The notes under the pieces: model-generated | Databases searched by the model: none | Told to the model about the DNA's origin: nothing | Seen by the model: the letters and a program-made list of their open reading frames with translations, nothing else | Program-made: the position numbers and the translations under genes | NCBI RefSeq assembly: GCF_000959725.1 | Contig: NZ_CP009322.1 | Coordinates: 806,001-870,000 of the forward strand | Source of the DNA: Burkholderia gladioli | GTDB lineage: Bacteria > Pseudomonadota > Gammaproteobacteria > Burkholderiales > Burkholderiaceae | Direction: 5' to 3' | Length of the DNA stretch: 64,000 nt | Shown here: positions 28,174 through 36,471 of the stretch, one piece after another | How positions within the stretch are numbered: position 1 is the stretch's first letter | Layout of the letters: every line of letters begins with the position of its first letter

Positions 28174-28785
28174 ATGAAGACACGGATCAGCATCGCCCTG
28201 GCCATCGCCGGCCTGACGATCGCCCTGACGAGCCGGGCGGACGACCCGCCCCCGCCCACCCTGGACGCCGCGCAGGTCGCGCGGGTGCAGGCCGCGCCCG
28301 CGATCGTCGAGGGCGCGAGCGGGGCCAAGGTCAAGTCGACGCTGTACGTGTTCATGGACCCGAACTGCATCTACTGCCACCTGATGTGGCGCGCGCTGCG
28401 GCCCTACGAGGCGGCCGGGCTGCAGGTCCACTGGATTCCGCTGGCCTTCCTGAAGCCCGATTCGGCCGGCAAGGCCGCGGCGCTGCTCAAGGCGCCGGAC
28501 GGCCCGGCCCTGCTCAACACGCTCGAGACCAAGTATTCGGAGAAGGACGAATCGGGCGGCATCGCGCCGCTGATGGTGGTCCCCGCCGACGCCAAGGCCA
28601 AGCTCGACGCCAACGCGGCGATGTTCCAGCAGCTCGGCTTCACCGGCACGCCCACCGTGGTGTTCCGCACCAAGGAAGGCAAGTGGCTGGGCCTGAACGG
28701 GCTGCCGCGCCTGAGCGCGCTGCCCGGCATCCTCGACATGGCCGAGCAGCCGATCACCGATCCGGAACTGCAGCGTTATCGCTGA
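28174..28785 (+). CDS. dsbG: DsbG/DsbC-like periplasmic thioredoxin-fold protein
   Basis: Exported protein of 203 residues: signal peptide (about 1-22), then a thioredoxin domain with the active site DPNCIYC and the cis-Pro segment GFTGTPTVVF. It looks like DsbG (sulfenate reductase/isomerase) but is shorter than E. coli DsbG (about 230 mature residues), has a reduced N-terminal dimerisation region, and uses CIYC instead of CPYC. The partner DsbD is not nearby. Start 28174 has GAGG upstream. Confidence 0.8.
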   Translation: MKTRISIALAIAGLTIALTSRADDPPPPTLDAAQVARVQAAPAIVEGASGAKVKSTLYVFMDPNCIYCHLMWRALRPYEAAGLQVHWIPLAFLKPDSAGKAAALLKAPDGPALLNTLETKYSEKDESGGIAPLMVVPADAKAKLDANAAMFQQLGFTGTPTVVFRTKEGKWLGLNGLPRLSALPGILDMAEQPITDPELQRYR

Positions 28786-28903
28786 CAGGCGGCTGTCCCG
28801 GGCAGGCCCGCCCGCCAGGCGGGCCGTATCGTCGCGCGTTCGAGGCATAATTCGGGGAAATCGTTTCCGCCTTCCCTGAATCCTTTCGTCTGCGTTGTCG
28901 ACC

Positions 28904-29806
28904 ATGGCCAAATCCACGACCGATCCGGCATCCCCAGCGAGCGCGCCTGCCGAGGCGCCCGGCGATGACGACGCGGGCAATCCGTCGTCCTACCTGGTGC
29001 CCGGGCTCGAACGCGGGCTGCGCATCCTCGCCGAGTTCTCGGCGCGCGAGCCGGTGCTCGGCGCGCCCGAGCTGTCGAAGCGGATCGGCATTCCGCGCAC
29101 CACCACCTTCCGGCTGCTGCAGACCCTCGAGGCGCTCGGCTTCCTGGAGCGCGTGCAGGGCGAGAAGAGCTTCCGGCTCGGCGTCGGCGTGTTGCGGCTG
29201 GGCTTCGAGTACCTGAGCTCGCTGGAGCTGACCGACCTCGGCGCGCCGGTGCTGGAGCGGCTGCGCGACGCCACCGGCCTGACCACCCATTTGCTGATCC
29301 GCGACCTGCAGGACGTGGTGTTCGTGGCGAAATCGCAGAGCCACGCCACCCTGTTCGGCTCGGTGAAGGTGCATGTGGGCACGCGCCTGCCCGCGCACGC
29401 CACCGTGCACGGCCACGTGCTGATGGGCGACCTCACGCGCGACGCGATGCGCCAGCTCTATCCCGGCGGCAAGCTCGAACGCTTCACCGAGCACACGCCC
29501 GGCGGTATCGACGAGCTCTACGAGCGCGTGCGCCAGTACGCGCGCGCCGGCTATGCGATCAGCGAGGGCGCCTTCGAGTCGGGCATCTCGGCCGTCACCG
29601 CGCCGGTGCGCGATCATTCGGGCGCGATCGTGGCGGCCATCACCGCCACCGTGCCGCGTTCCGAGATCGGCGACGCGGCCGAGAAGGAGCGGCTGGTGGA
29701 GCAGGTCTGCGGCGCGGCCGTCGACCTGTCCTCGCGGCTCAACTACCGGCCGCTGGAGAACGATCCCACCGTCGCGCACGCGCGCCATCGCGTGGCGATG
29801 GTCTGA
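28904..29806 (+). CDS. IclR-family transcriptional regulator (first of two paralogues)
   Basis: Regulator of 300 residues with an IclR winged HTH (about 25-90; VPGLERGLRILAEFS, then PRTTTFRLLQTLEALGFLER) and a GAF-like effector domain (about 105-280). Its HTH is nearly the same as that of the regulator at 35590, so both probably read the same operator. It is convergent with a porin gene and sits at the edge of the catabolic cluster. Start ATG 28904 is preferred over TTG 28895. Confidence 0.9.
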   Translation: MAKSTTDPASPASAPAEAPGDDDAGNPSSYLVPGLERGLRILAEFSAREPVLGAPELSKRIGIPRTTTFRLLQTLEALGFLERVQGEKSFRLGVGVLRLGFEYLSSLELTDLGAPVLERLRDATGLTTHLLIRDLQDVVFVAKSQSHATLFGSVKVHVGTRLPAHATVHGHVLMGDLTRDAMRQLYPGGKLERFTEHTPGGIDELYERVRQYARAGYAISEGAFESGISAVTAPVRDHSGAIVAAITATVPRSEIGDAAEKERLVEQVCGAAVDLSSRLNYRPLENDPTVAHARHRVAMV

Positions 29807-29935
29807 ACGGCGGCGGCGCGGCTCGCCCGAAGGGGATGCCGCGCCGCGCCGCGATGCATGCCGAGTTCCATTCCCGATGCTTTGCATTCCTCAGGATAAT
29901 GGCGGCGCGCCGGCCGCCACGAAGCCTGTTGTCCC

Positions 29936-31015
29936 TCAGAACGAGTGATGGATGCCGGCCAGCACCACCAGCTGGTTGGCGCCGCTCGACACGCCGGCCG
30001 TGAAGAACGCCGCCTGCGCGCCGCCGTTGGCGTGCTCGTAGAGCAGGTTCGCATAGAGCTGGGTGCGTGCCGACAGCGCGTAGATGTCGCCGAATTCGAG
30101 CTGGGTCCAGCGCCGCCCCGACAAGGTGGTGGTGGCCACCCCGCCGGCCAGCGTGTTGGCCGGCGTGATCCGGTAGTTGGCGCCCGCGTCGTAGCTCTGG
30201 AACGTGTCCGAATAGCCGTTGGACTCCATCTTCACGCGCGTGTAGAGCGCGTGCACCAGCCAGTCGCCGAACGCGTAGGAGGCGCCCGCGCCGAAGTTCT
30301 CCACCTTGCTGGCGGTATAGCCGTTGGCGGTGTTTTGCCCCTGGAAGCTGGCGATGCCGGCCTGGCTGACCAGCAGCGAGCGGTCGTGCTCGTTCGAGTA
30401 GACCGCCGCGGCCTTGAACGAGCCGTTCGCGTAGTTGAGCCCGAAGCCGGTCGAGCGGCCCGTGCCGAAATTGGTGGTGTTGCCCAGCGCCAGCGTCGCG
30501 GCGGCCGTGAAGCCGCCCCAGCTCGGCGACTTCAGCTTGATCGCGTTGTTGTAGGGCACGTTGCCGGTGGCGGCCAGCCCGTCGATGTTGCCGGGGTGGA
30601 AGGCGTACCAGCTCATCGCCAGGTAGGCGGTGCTGAGCGGGTCGAGCCAGTCGAACTGCAGCGGCGTCTGGCGGCCCAGCGTGATGGTGCCGTAGCGGTT
30701 CGAGGCCAGGCCGACATAGGCCGCCCGGTTCCATAGCGTATTGGCGGTCGCGAACGCGCCCGTGTTGGTGTAAAAACCGTTCTCCAGCTGGAAGATCGCC
30801 GCCAGGCCGCCGCCGAGGTCCTCGCGCCCGCGCAGGCCCCAGCGGTCCGGCTGGGTATTGCCCTGGATCATCAATACCTTGGTGCTGCCGGCCACGTTGC
30901 TGACGTAACCGACCCCCGCATCGAGGCTCCCATACAGCACCACGCTGCTCTGCGCATGAGCGGCCGTGACCGCGCCCGCCGCCATGCATGCCGCTGCTAC
31001 CGCTCGCTTGACCAT
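29936..31015 (-). CDS. Substrate-type Gram-negative porin
   Basis: Outer-membrane porin of 359 residues: signal peptide ending VTAAHA, first strand QSSVVLYGSLDAGVGYVSN, last strand VLAGIHHSF with C-terminal Phe. Codon use is ordinary, unlike the major porin at 15401, so expression is probably conditional. It is divergent from the Rieske operon, and a palindrome matching that operon's operator lies downstream of its candidate -10; it likely admits the cluster's substrate. Confidence 0.93.
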   Translation of the reverse strand: MVKRAVAAACMAAGAVTAAHAQSSVVLYGSLDAGVGYVSNVAGSTKVLMIQGNTQPDRWGLRGREDLGGGLAAIFQLENGFYTNTGAFATANTLWNRAAYVGLASNRYGTITLGRQTPLQFDWLDPLSTAYLAMSWYAFHPGNIDGLAATGNVPYNNAIKLKSPSWGGFTAAATLALGNTTNFGTGRSTGFGLNYANGSFKAAAVYSNEHDRSLLVSQAGIASFQGQNTANGYTASKVENFGAGASYAFGDWLVHALYTRVKMESNGYSDTFQSYDAGANYRITPANTLAGGVATTTLSGRRWTQLEFGDIYALSARTQLYANLLYEHANGGAQAAFFTAGVSSGANQLVVLAGIHHSF

Positions 31016-31106
31016 CTGATCTCCTGAAACTCCGTGCGGACGAGCCGTGCCGCCCGCGTGCCGGTGAGACGGCGGAACGGGCGCCGTCTTACATTTTCAT
31101 GTTGTT

Positions 31107-31124
31107 TGTTCCATACAAGGAACA
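31107..31124. promoter_or_regulatory. Candidate IclR operator, porin side
   Basis: TGTTCC-ATACAA-GGAACA: perfect 6-base arms around a 6-base spacer. It starts 19 bases downstream of a TATACT (-10-like, 31144-31149 on the minus strand) facing the porin gene, a place where a bound dimer would block transcription. Confidence 0.7.
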
Positions 31125-31143
31125 ATGTACCGTTCATGGAATG

Positions 31144-31149
31144 AGTATA
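31144..31149 (-). promoter_or_regulatory. Candidate -10 element of the porin promoter
   Basis: TATACT on the minus strand, about 130 bases before the porin start. There is no good -35 at the normal distance, so the promoter may be weak or need an activator. Confidence 0.45.
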
Positions 31150-31357
31150 GGAGCGCTCGCCAAGCGAAAAAAAATAAATCTGAGCGTGAGACGGAACGGT
31201 CCACGCGAGGCCCGGCGATTCGCGTTCCTTCGGACAAATTTGGAAATTACCGTGAAATACAGGTGCTGAACGGCAATCGAGCCGAACCGGAGCAGGGAGG
31301 CTCGGTGTTTTCCCTAGCTCGCGCGGTTTTTTATTTTTTCCTGGCGCGGCTCGATCC

Positions 31358-31363
31358 TATAAT
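31358..31363 (+). promoter_or_regulatory. Candidate -10 element of the Rieske operon promoter
   Basis: Perfect TATAAT, 67 bases before the ferredoxin start, with only a T-rich -35 region (31334-31340). The operator begins 17 bases downstream, overlapping the expected transcript start. Confidence 0.6.
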
Positions 31364-31380
31364 CACCATCCATAAACCAA

Positions 31381-31398
31381 CGTTCCTTGTATGGAACA
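31381..31398. promoter_or_regulatory. Candidate IclR operator, oxygenase side
   Basis: CGTTCC-TTGTAT-GGAACA: the reverse complement of the porin-side site with one mismatch at its outer base. It covers a false upstream ATG (31391) of the ferredoxin frame, another reason to place the true start at 31430. Confidence 0.7.
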
Positions 31399-31429
31399 AA
31401 ACGCAACTGATCTGAAGGAAGGCCAGCAG

Positions 31430-31747
31430 ATGTCTGAACAATGGGTTTGCGCCGGACATGCCGGCGCGCTGTCCGAGGATGCGCCGCTCGAGTTCAAGCG
31501 GACCGATGGCGTCGAGATCGGCATCTACCGGGTGGGCGACGCGCTCTACGCACTCGAGAACGTCTGCCCGCACGCCTATGCGCTGCTCACCCAGGGCTTC
31601 GTCGACGAGGGCACGGTGGAGTGCCCGCTGCACGAGGCGGTATTCGACATTCGTACCGGGCAATGCCTGAAGGGGCCCGGCGGCCGCGCGCTGAAGCAGT
31701 ACGCGGTGCGGCTCGCCGGCGAGGAAATCCAGTTGAAGGTGGAGTGA
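31430..31747 (+). CDS. Rieske [2Fe-2S] ferredoxin of a ring-hydroxylating dioxygenase
   Basis: Small electron carrier of 105 residues with the Rieske ligands CPH (about residue 44) and CPLH (about 64), separated by 17 residues. It should pass electrons from the FAD reductase at 42302 to the oxygenase at 32103. Start ATG 31430 has AAGGAAGG seven bases upstream; the in-frame ATG at 31391 lies within the operator and would be an unlikely start. First gene of the oxygenase operon. Confidence 0.92.
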   Translation: MSEQWVCAGHAGALSEDAPLEFKRTDGVEIGIYRVGDALYALENVCPHAYALLTQGFVDEGTVECPLHEAVFDIRTGQCLKGPGGRALKQYAVRLAGEEIQLKVE

Positions 31748-31749
31748 AG

Positions 31750-32061
31750 ATGGAAACCAAGGTCGTGAGCTTCAATCCGGATCTGCAGCCGTGGCGCGCG
31801 CCGGAACCGAACCAGGTCGCCGGCAAGGGGCGCATCGAAATCCCCGGGCAGGTGCCGAACCTGGTGTGGCAGACCCGCAAGGCCGAGCCGACGCCGTACG
31901 AGAACGATCTCGGCGATGCGCTCGAGCGCGTGTTCGAGAGCGGCGCGGTCGAACTCGACGAGGTGGTGGCGGCGCTGAACCGCGTGGGTTCGCGTGCCCC
32001 CGACGGTTCGGCCTGGACCCTCGAACGCTTCCGCGCGGAGATGGCCGCGCTGGCCGAATAA
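31750..32061 (+). CDS. Small protein with recombinase-like HTH segment
   Basis: Protein of 103 residues beginning two bases after the ferredoxin stop. The N-terminal half (FNPDLQPWRAPEPNQVAG, then IEIPGQVPNLVWQTRKAEPT) is unlike any domain I know. The C-terminal half ends GSRAPDGSAWTLERFRAEMA, which looks like the short helix-turn-helix of serine recombinases. Such proteins are seen beside Rieske ferredoxins and are annotated only by that HTH. It may be an assembly factor or small oxygenase subunit rather than a DNA binder; this is inference. Confidence 0.75.
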   Translation: METKVVSFNPDLQPWRAPEPNQVAGKGRIEIPGQVPNLVWQTRKAEPTPYENDLGDALERVFESGAVELDEVVAALNRVGSRAPDGSAWTLERFRAEMAALAE

Positions 32062-32102
32062 GGCATGACGGCCCTGTCTTCCCCGCATTCCGGAGCATAA
32101 CC

Positions 32103-33212
32103 ATGACGTCCCCCACCCAGTCTTCCCAGGCCGCTCCCGCCGCGGATCCGATCCGCGCCTATCTGGACCGTGGCATCCGCAACTATTGGTACCCCGTGGC
32201 GCCGAGCTGGCAGGTGTCGAGCGCGCCGGTCGGCCTCACGCGCCTGTCCGAGCAGATCGTGCTGTGGCGCGATCGCGAGGGCCGCGTGCATGCGCTGGAG
32301 GATCGCTGCCCGCATCGCGGCGCGCGCCTCTCGCTCGGCTGGAACCTCGGCGACCACGTCGCCTGCTGGTATCACGGCATCGAGGTGGACGGCAGCGGCA
32401 CCGTCGCGCGCGTGCCGGCCGTCGCCAACTGCCCGCTGGAAGGGCAGGCCTGCGTGAAGTCCTACCCGGTCGAGGAACGGGCCGGCGCGATCTTCCTCTG
32501 GTTCGGCGACGAGGCGCATCGCGAGCCTGCGCCGCTGGTGCTGCCCGAGGAACTGAGCAGCGACGCGTACGCGCATTTCGTCTGCGTCTCGAACTGGACC
32601 TGCAACTACCAGTACGCGATCGACAACGTGATGGACCCGATGCACGGCGCCTACCTGCATGCGAGCTCGCATTCGATGGCCGAGGGCGACAAGCAGGCCG
32701 ACATGCGCGTGCGCAAGACCGAAACCGGCCTGATGTTCGAGAAGGTCGGCCAGCGCGACGTCAATTTCGACTGGGTCGAGCTGGGCGAGACCGGCTGCCT
32801 GTGGCTGCGCCTGGCGATTCCCTACAAGCAGAAGTTCGGCCCGGGCGGCAGCTTCGGCATCGTCGGCTTCGCCACGCCGGTGGACGAGGATCACTGCCAG
32901 GTCTATTTCTGGCGTACCCGCAAGGTCGACGGCTGGCAGCGCGACGTCTGGCGCTTCCTCTATCGCAATCGCCTCGAGGGCCTGCACTGGGCCGTGCTCG
33001 AACAGGATCGCTACGTGCTGGAAAGCCTGGCGCCGAACGCGCGCGATCACGAATACCTCTATCAGCACGATATCGGCATCACGCGCGTGCGGCGCCTGCT
33101 GCGCCAGCGCGCGCAGGAGCATGCCGCCGCGCTCGACGCGCATCGCGCCGCGCAGGCCGCCGCGGAATCCACCCAGGCGACCCAGCCCGCCACGGAGCAC
33201 GCGCATGGCTGA
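32103..33212 (+). CDS. Rieske aromatic ring-hydroxylating oxygenase, alpha subunit
   Basis: Catalytic subunit of 369 residues. Rieske domain (about 40-140) with CPHRG (C69, H71) and CWYHG; catalytic domain with the mononuclear-iron motif DNVMDPMHGAYLHA (two His) and a later acidic ligand. The size and absence of a beta subunit point to the phthalate-dioxygenase/vanillate-demethylase-like alpha-only class. It would hydroxylate or dealkylate an aromatic acid. A C-terminal Ala/Thr/Gln-rich tail (about 340-369) is extra. Next gene overlaps by 8 bases. Confidence 0.92.
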   Translation: MTSPTQSSQAAPAADPIRAYLDRGIRNYWYPVAPSWQVSSAPVGLTRLSEQIVLWRDREGRVHALEDRCPHRGARLSLGWNLGDHVACWYHGIEVDGSGTVARVPAVANCPLEGQACVKSYPVEERAGAIFLWFGDEAHREPAPLVLPEELSSDAYAHFVCVSNWTCNYQYAIDNVMDPMHGAYLHASSHSMAEGDKQADMRVRKTETGLMFEKVGQRDVNFDWVELGETGCLWLRLAIPYKQKFGPGGSFGIVGFATPVDEDHCQVYFWRTRKVDGWQRDVWRFLYRNRLEGLHWAVLEQDRYVLESLAPNARDHEYLYQHDIGITRVRRLLRQRAQEHAAALDAHRAAQAAAESTQATQPATEHAHG

Positions 33213-33975
33213 GCTTCCGGTTTCGGTTCCGCTCGACGGGCGGCGCGTGATCGTCACGGGCGGGGCGCGCGGGCTCGGCGCGGCCTTCGTCGACGCGCTC
33301 GCGGCGGCCGGCGCCAGCGTCGCCTTCGGCGACGTGCTGGTCGAGGCGGGGCAGGCGCTGGCCTCGCGTCATGCCGAGGCGGGCCGCGCGGTGTTCTTCT
33401 TCCCGCTCGACCTGGCCGATCCGGCCAGCGTGGCGCGCTTCGTCGCCGAGGCGGCCGGCGCGCTGGGCGGCATCGACGGGCTGGTCAACAACGCGGCCAT
33501 CACCAACTCGGGCGGCCGCGACGCGGCCGAGCTCGAGATCGGCACCTGGGACGCGGTGATGGACGTGAACGTGCGCGGCGTGTGGCTGGCCTCGAACGCG
33601 GCCTATCCGCACCTGGCGCGCTCGGGACGCGGCGCGATCGTCAACATCGCCTCGGACACGGCCCTGTGGGGCGCGCCCCGGCTGCTCGCCTACGTGGCCA
33701 GCAAGGGCGCCGTGATCGCCATGACGCATGCGCTGGCGCGCGAATACGGCGCCGCCTCGGTGACGGTCAATGCGATCGCGCCGGGCCTGACCGAGGTCGA
33801 GGCGACTCGCTACGTGCCGGCCGAACGCCATGCCTATTACCTGCAGGGCCGCGCGCTGCCGCGTGCGCAAGGGCCCGAGGACGTGACGGGTCCGGTGCTG
33901 TTCCTGCTGTCGGACGCCGCGCGTTTCGTGACCGGGCAGTTGCTGCCGGTGAACGGCGGTTTCGTGATGCATTGA
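33205..33975 (+). CDS. SDR-family dehydrogenase (dihydrodiol-type candidate)
   Basis: Short-chain dehydrogenase of 256 residues: NAD site TGGARGLGAAF, NNAA motif, catalytic Ser in NIASDT, YVASK, and the C-terminal GQLLPVNGGFVMH. It overlaps the oxygenase gene by 8 bases. That place suits oxidation of a cis-dihydrodiol to a catechol, although alpha-only oxygenases do not always make dihydrodiols. Start 33205 is used because the frame upstream is the tail of the oxygenase. Confidence 0.9.
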   Translation: MAELPVSVPLDGRRVIVTGGARGLGAAFVDALAAAGASVAFGDVLVEAGQALASRHAEAGRAVFFFPLDLADPASVARFVAEAAGALGGIDGLVNNAAITNSGGRDAAELEIGTWDAVMDVNVRGVWLASNAAYPHLARSGRGAIVNIASDTALWGAPRLLAYVASKGAVIAMTHALAREYGAASVTVNAIAPGLTEVEATRYVPAERHAYYLQGRALPRAQGPEDVTGPVLFLLSDAARFVTGQLLPVNGGFVMH

Positions 33976-34073
33976 CGCTTCAATCATCAGCATGCCGAAT
34001 CGACGAATACGGTCGATCCGGCGCTTTGGAAAATTGCGGACCCGAGGGTCCCTGAAGTCTCTAGGAGAACACC

Positions 34074-34601
34074 ATGGAGCAGCTCGATATCGAACGCAAG
34101 TCGTGGGACCAGCCCGCCGACGCGAGCTTCGCGGACTGGATGGAAGGGCGCGTCGCGCGCCTGTCGACGCGCCGCTACGACTGGGACGCGCTGAAGTTCC
34201 AGGCCGACTACGACCCGCAGTACCGCCGCGCGCAGATGCGCTACGTCGGCACCGGCGGCACCGGCGTGTCCAAGGACATGAACACCGTGCCGGCCGGCGG
34301 CTTCACCTTCTCGACCATGGTGATCCCGGCCGGCAATATCGGCCCGAGCCATATCCACGTCGACGTCGAGGAAATCTTCTTCGTGCTGCGCGGGCGCATC
34401 AAGGTGATCTGCGAGCGCGACGGCGAGCGCTGGGAAGCCGTGCTCGGCGAGCGCGACCTGATCTCGGTGCCGCCCGGCGTCTATCGCACCGAGATCAACA
34501 TCGGCGAGGAGGATGCGCTGATGTGCGTGATGCTCGGCGCGGCCAAGCCGATCACGCCCACCTATCCGCCCGATTCGCCGCTCGCGAACCTGAAGCGTTG
34601 A
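34074..34601 (+). CDS. Cupin-domain protein
   Basis: Protein of 175 residues; a single cupin barrel (about 80-165) with the metal-type motifs PSHIHVDVEEIFFVLRG and ERDLISVPPGVYR. It starts with a helical segment (KSWDQPADASFADWMEGRV). Such cupins in catabolic operons may be isomerases or dioxygenases, but no reaction can be named. GGAG lies upstream at about 34061; the gene is 98 bases after the SDR gene. Confidence 0.85.
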   Translation: MEQLDIERKSWDQPADASFADWMEGRVARLSTRRYDWDALKFQADYDPQYRRAQMRYVGTGGTGVSKDMNTVPAGGFTFSTMVIPAGNIGPSHIHVDVEEIFFVLRGRIKVICERDGERWEAVLGERDLISVPPGVYRTEINIGEEDALMCVMLGAAKPITPTYPPDSPLANLKR

Positions 34602-34618
34602 GCGAGCACGGAACCAGC

Positions 34619-35593
34619 ATGAGCAGCATGAGCGAAATCGATCCGCGCGGGGCCGAGGCAGAGGCTGGGCCCGACGCGGCCCTGGCCGCCCGACTCTGGC
34701 AGTTTCCGGCGCGGCGCATCGCCATTCGCGAAGCCGGGCTGATCGGCTGGCGCGAATCGGGTCCAGCGCAGGGGGCCGGCGATTCGACGGCACGCGCGGC
34801 CGCTGGCGAGCGGGCATTGCCGGTGGTGCTGCTGCACGGCATCGGCTCGGGCGCGGCCTCGTGGCTGGCCCAGCTCGACACGCTCGGCGCGTCGCGTCGC
34901 GTGCTGGCCTGGGACGCGCCCGGTTATGGCGAATCGACGCCGGTCGCGCCGGCCTCGCCGCTGGCGGCCGATTACGCGGCGTCGCTGGCCGGCTGGCTCG
35001 ACGCGCTCGCCATCGAGCGCTGCGTGCTGGTGGGGCACTCGCTCGGCGCGATCGTGGCCGGCGCCTTCGCGCGCCGGCATGCCGGGCGGCTGGCCGGCTT
35101 GCTGCTGGTTTCGCCGGCCGCCGGCTACGGCGCGGCACCGGCCGCCACGCGCGACGAACGGCGCGATGCGCGGCTCGCGATGCTGGCCGCGCTCGGGCCC
35201 GCGGGCCTGGCCGAACAACGCAGCGCCAACATGCTGTCGGCGCATGCCGGCGAGGCCGCCCGCGCCTGGGTGCGCCGCGTGATGGCGCAGGTGAAGCCGG
35301 CCGGCTACACGCAGGCCACCCACCTGCTCGCGAACGCCGACCTGGCCGCCGATCTCGCCGCCTGGCGGGCGATGACCGACGCCGCCGGTGCCGCGCGCGT
35401 GGAGGTGATGGTGGGCGCCGAGGACGGCATCACGCCGCCGAACGCCTGCGAACGGATCGCGGCGGCGGCCGGCGTGGCGCTGCGTATCGTGCCGCGCGCC
35501 GGCCATGCCGGCTACGTGGAGGCACCCGAGCGCTACTCGGCGCTGATCGGCGCGTTCTGCGCGCGCTGCGACGAATCATGGAGACAGGCATGA
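34619..35593 (+). CDS. Alpha/beta hydrolase (ring-cleavage-product hydrolase candidate)
   Basis: Serine hydrolase of 324 residues with nucleophile LVGHSLGAIVAG, acid in GAEDGITPP and His in RAGHAGYVE. Oxyanion loop LLHGIGSG. This is the layout of MhpC/BphD-type hydrolases that split meta-cleavage products, and an extradiol-like enzyme is encoded at 41341. The first 55 residues are low-complexity. ATG 34619 or 34628 may be used. It overlaps the second IclR gene by ATGA. Confidence 0.87.
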   Translation: MSSMSEIDPRGAEAEAGPDAALAARLWQFPARRIAIREAGLIGWRESGPAQGAGDSTARAAAGERALPVVLLHGIGSGAASWLAQLDTLGASRRVLAWDAPGYGESTPVAPASPLAADYAASLAGWLDALAIERCVLVGHSLGAIVAGAFARRHAGRLAGLLLVSPAAGYGAAPAATRDERRDARLAMLAALGPAGLAEQRSANMLSAHAGEAARAWVRRVMAQVKPAGYTQATHLLANADLAADLAAWRAMTDAAGAARVEVMVGAEDGITPPNACERIAAAAGVALRIVPRAGHAGYVEAPERYSALIGAFCARCDESWRQA

Positions 35594-36471
35594 ACCCGAC
35601 CCAACTCGCCCTGCGAAGCGAGCCGGCCGACAGCGGCGCGCCCGAGGCGGATGCCGCGAACGGCGCCTACGTGGTACCTGGCCTCGAACGCGGGCTGCGG
35701 ATCCTCGCGGAATTCTCGCCGCGCGAGCCGGTGCTGGGCGCGCCGGAATTGTCGAAGCGGCTCGGCATTCCGCGCACCACGGTGTTCCGGCTGCTGCAGA
35801 CGCTCGAATCGCTGGGCTTCCTGGAGCGCGCCGACAAGGACCGCAATTACCGGCTCGGCGTGGCGGTGCTGCGCCTGGGCTTCGAATACTTGAGCTCGCT
35901 GGAGCTGACCGACCTGGGCCTGCCGGTGATCGAGGGCCTGCGCGAGGCGACCGGCTTCACCACCCATATCGTGATCCGCGACGGGCGCGACGTGGTGTTC
36001 GTCGCCAAGGCGCAGAGCGCGGCGCCGGCCTTCAGCTCGATTCGCGTCAACGTCGGCACGCGGCTGCCCGCGCATGCCACTACCCACGGCCACGTGCTGA
36101 TGGGCGACCTGAGCGAGGCCGAGCTGCGCGCACTGTACCCCGAGCGCCAGCTCGAACGGGCCACGCGTGCCACGCCCGACAGCCTGGAGGCGCTGCTCGC
36201 GCTGGTCCGCGAGGATGCCGCGCGCGGCTACGGCATCAGCAACGCCTCGTTCGAGCGCGGCATCTCGGTGGTCACCGCGCCGGTGCGCAACGACACGCAG
36301 CGCATCGTGGCGGCCGTCACGGTGACGGTGCCGAAACCCGAGATCGACGCGGCGCTGATCGCCGACGGCCTGGTCGAGAAGGTCGTGAGGGCGGCCAATG
36401 AACTGTCGCGGCGGCTCAATTACCGCTCCGATGATGAGAACTCCTATCTGAAGGCATTGGGATTGCGATGA
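35590..36471 (+). CDS. IclR-family transcriptional regulator (second paralogue)
   Basis: Regulator of 293 residues; HTH with VPGLERGLRILAEFS and PRTTVFRLLQTLESLGFLER, then an effector domain (about 100-275). Very similar to the regulator at 28904. It is cotranscribed in the middle of the operon, between the hydrolase and an SDR, which is unusual for an IclR gene and would give feedback on its own expression. ATG 35590 has GGAG six bases upstream; ATG 35578 is the alternative. Confidence 0.92.
   Translation: MNPTQLALRSEPADSGAPEADAANGAYVVPGLERGLRILAEFSPREPVLGAPELSKRLGIPRTTVFRLLQTLESLGFLERADKDRNYRLGVAVLRLGFEYLSSLELTDLGLPVIEGLREATGFTTHIVIRDGRDVVFVAKAQSAAPAFSSIRVNVGTRLPAHATTHGHVLMGDLSEAELRALYPERQLERATRATPDSLEALLALVREDAARGYGISNASFERGISVVTAPVRNDTQRIVAAVTVTVPKPEIDAALIADGLVEKVVRAANELSRRLNYRSDDENSYLKALGLR

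Larger units (their letters stand above)
31016..31429. other. Divergent regulatory region of the catabolic cluster
   Basis: This 414-base gap contains two copies of one palindrome (31107-31124 and 31381-31398), a perfect -10 hexamer on the plus strand (31358-31363) and a TATACT on the minus strand (31144-31149). The region is AT-richer than the genes. No gene is supported. Confidence 0.7.

Noticed and set aside
31391..31429. ATG 31391 as ferredoxin start
   Set aside because: It falls in the operator palindrome and lacks a Shine-Dalgarno, whereas ATG 31430 has one and opens directly into the ferredoxin.
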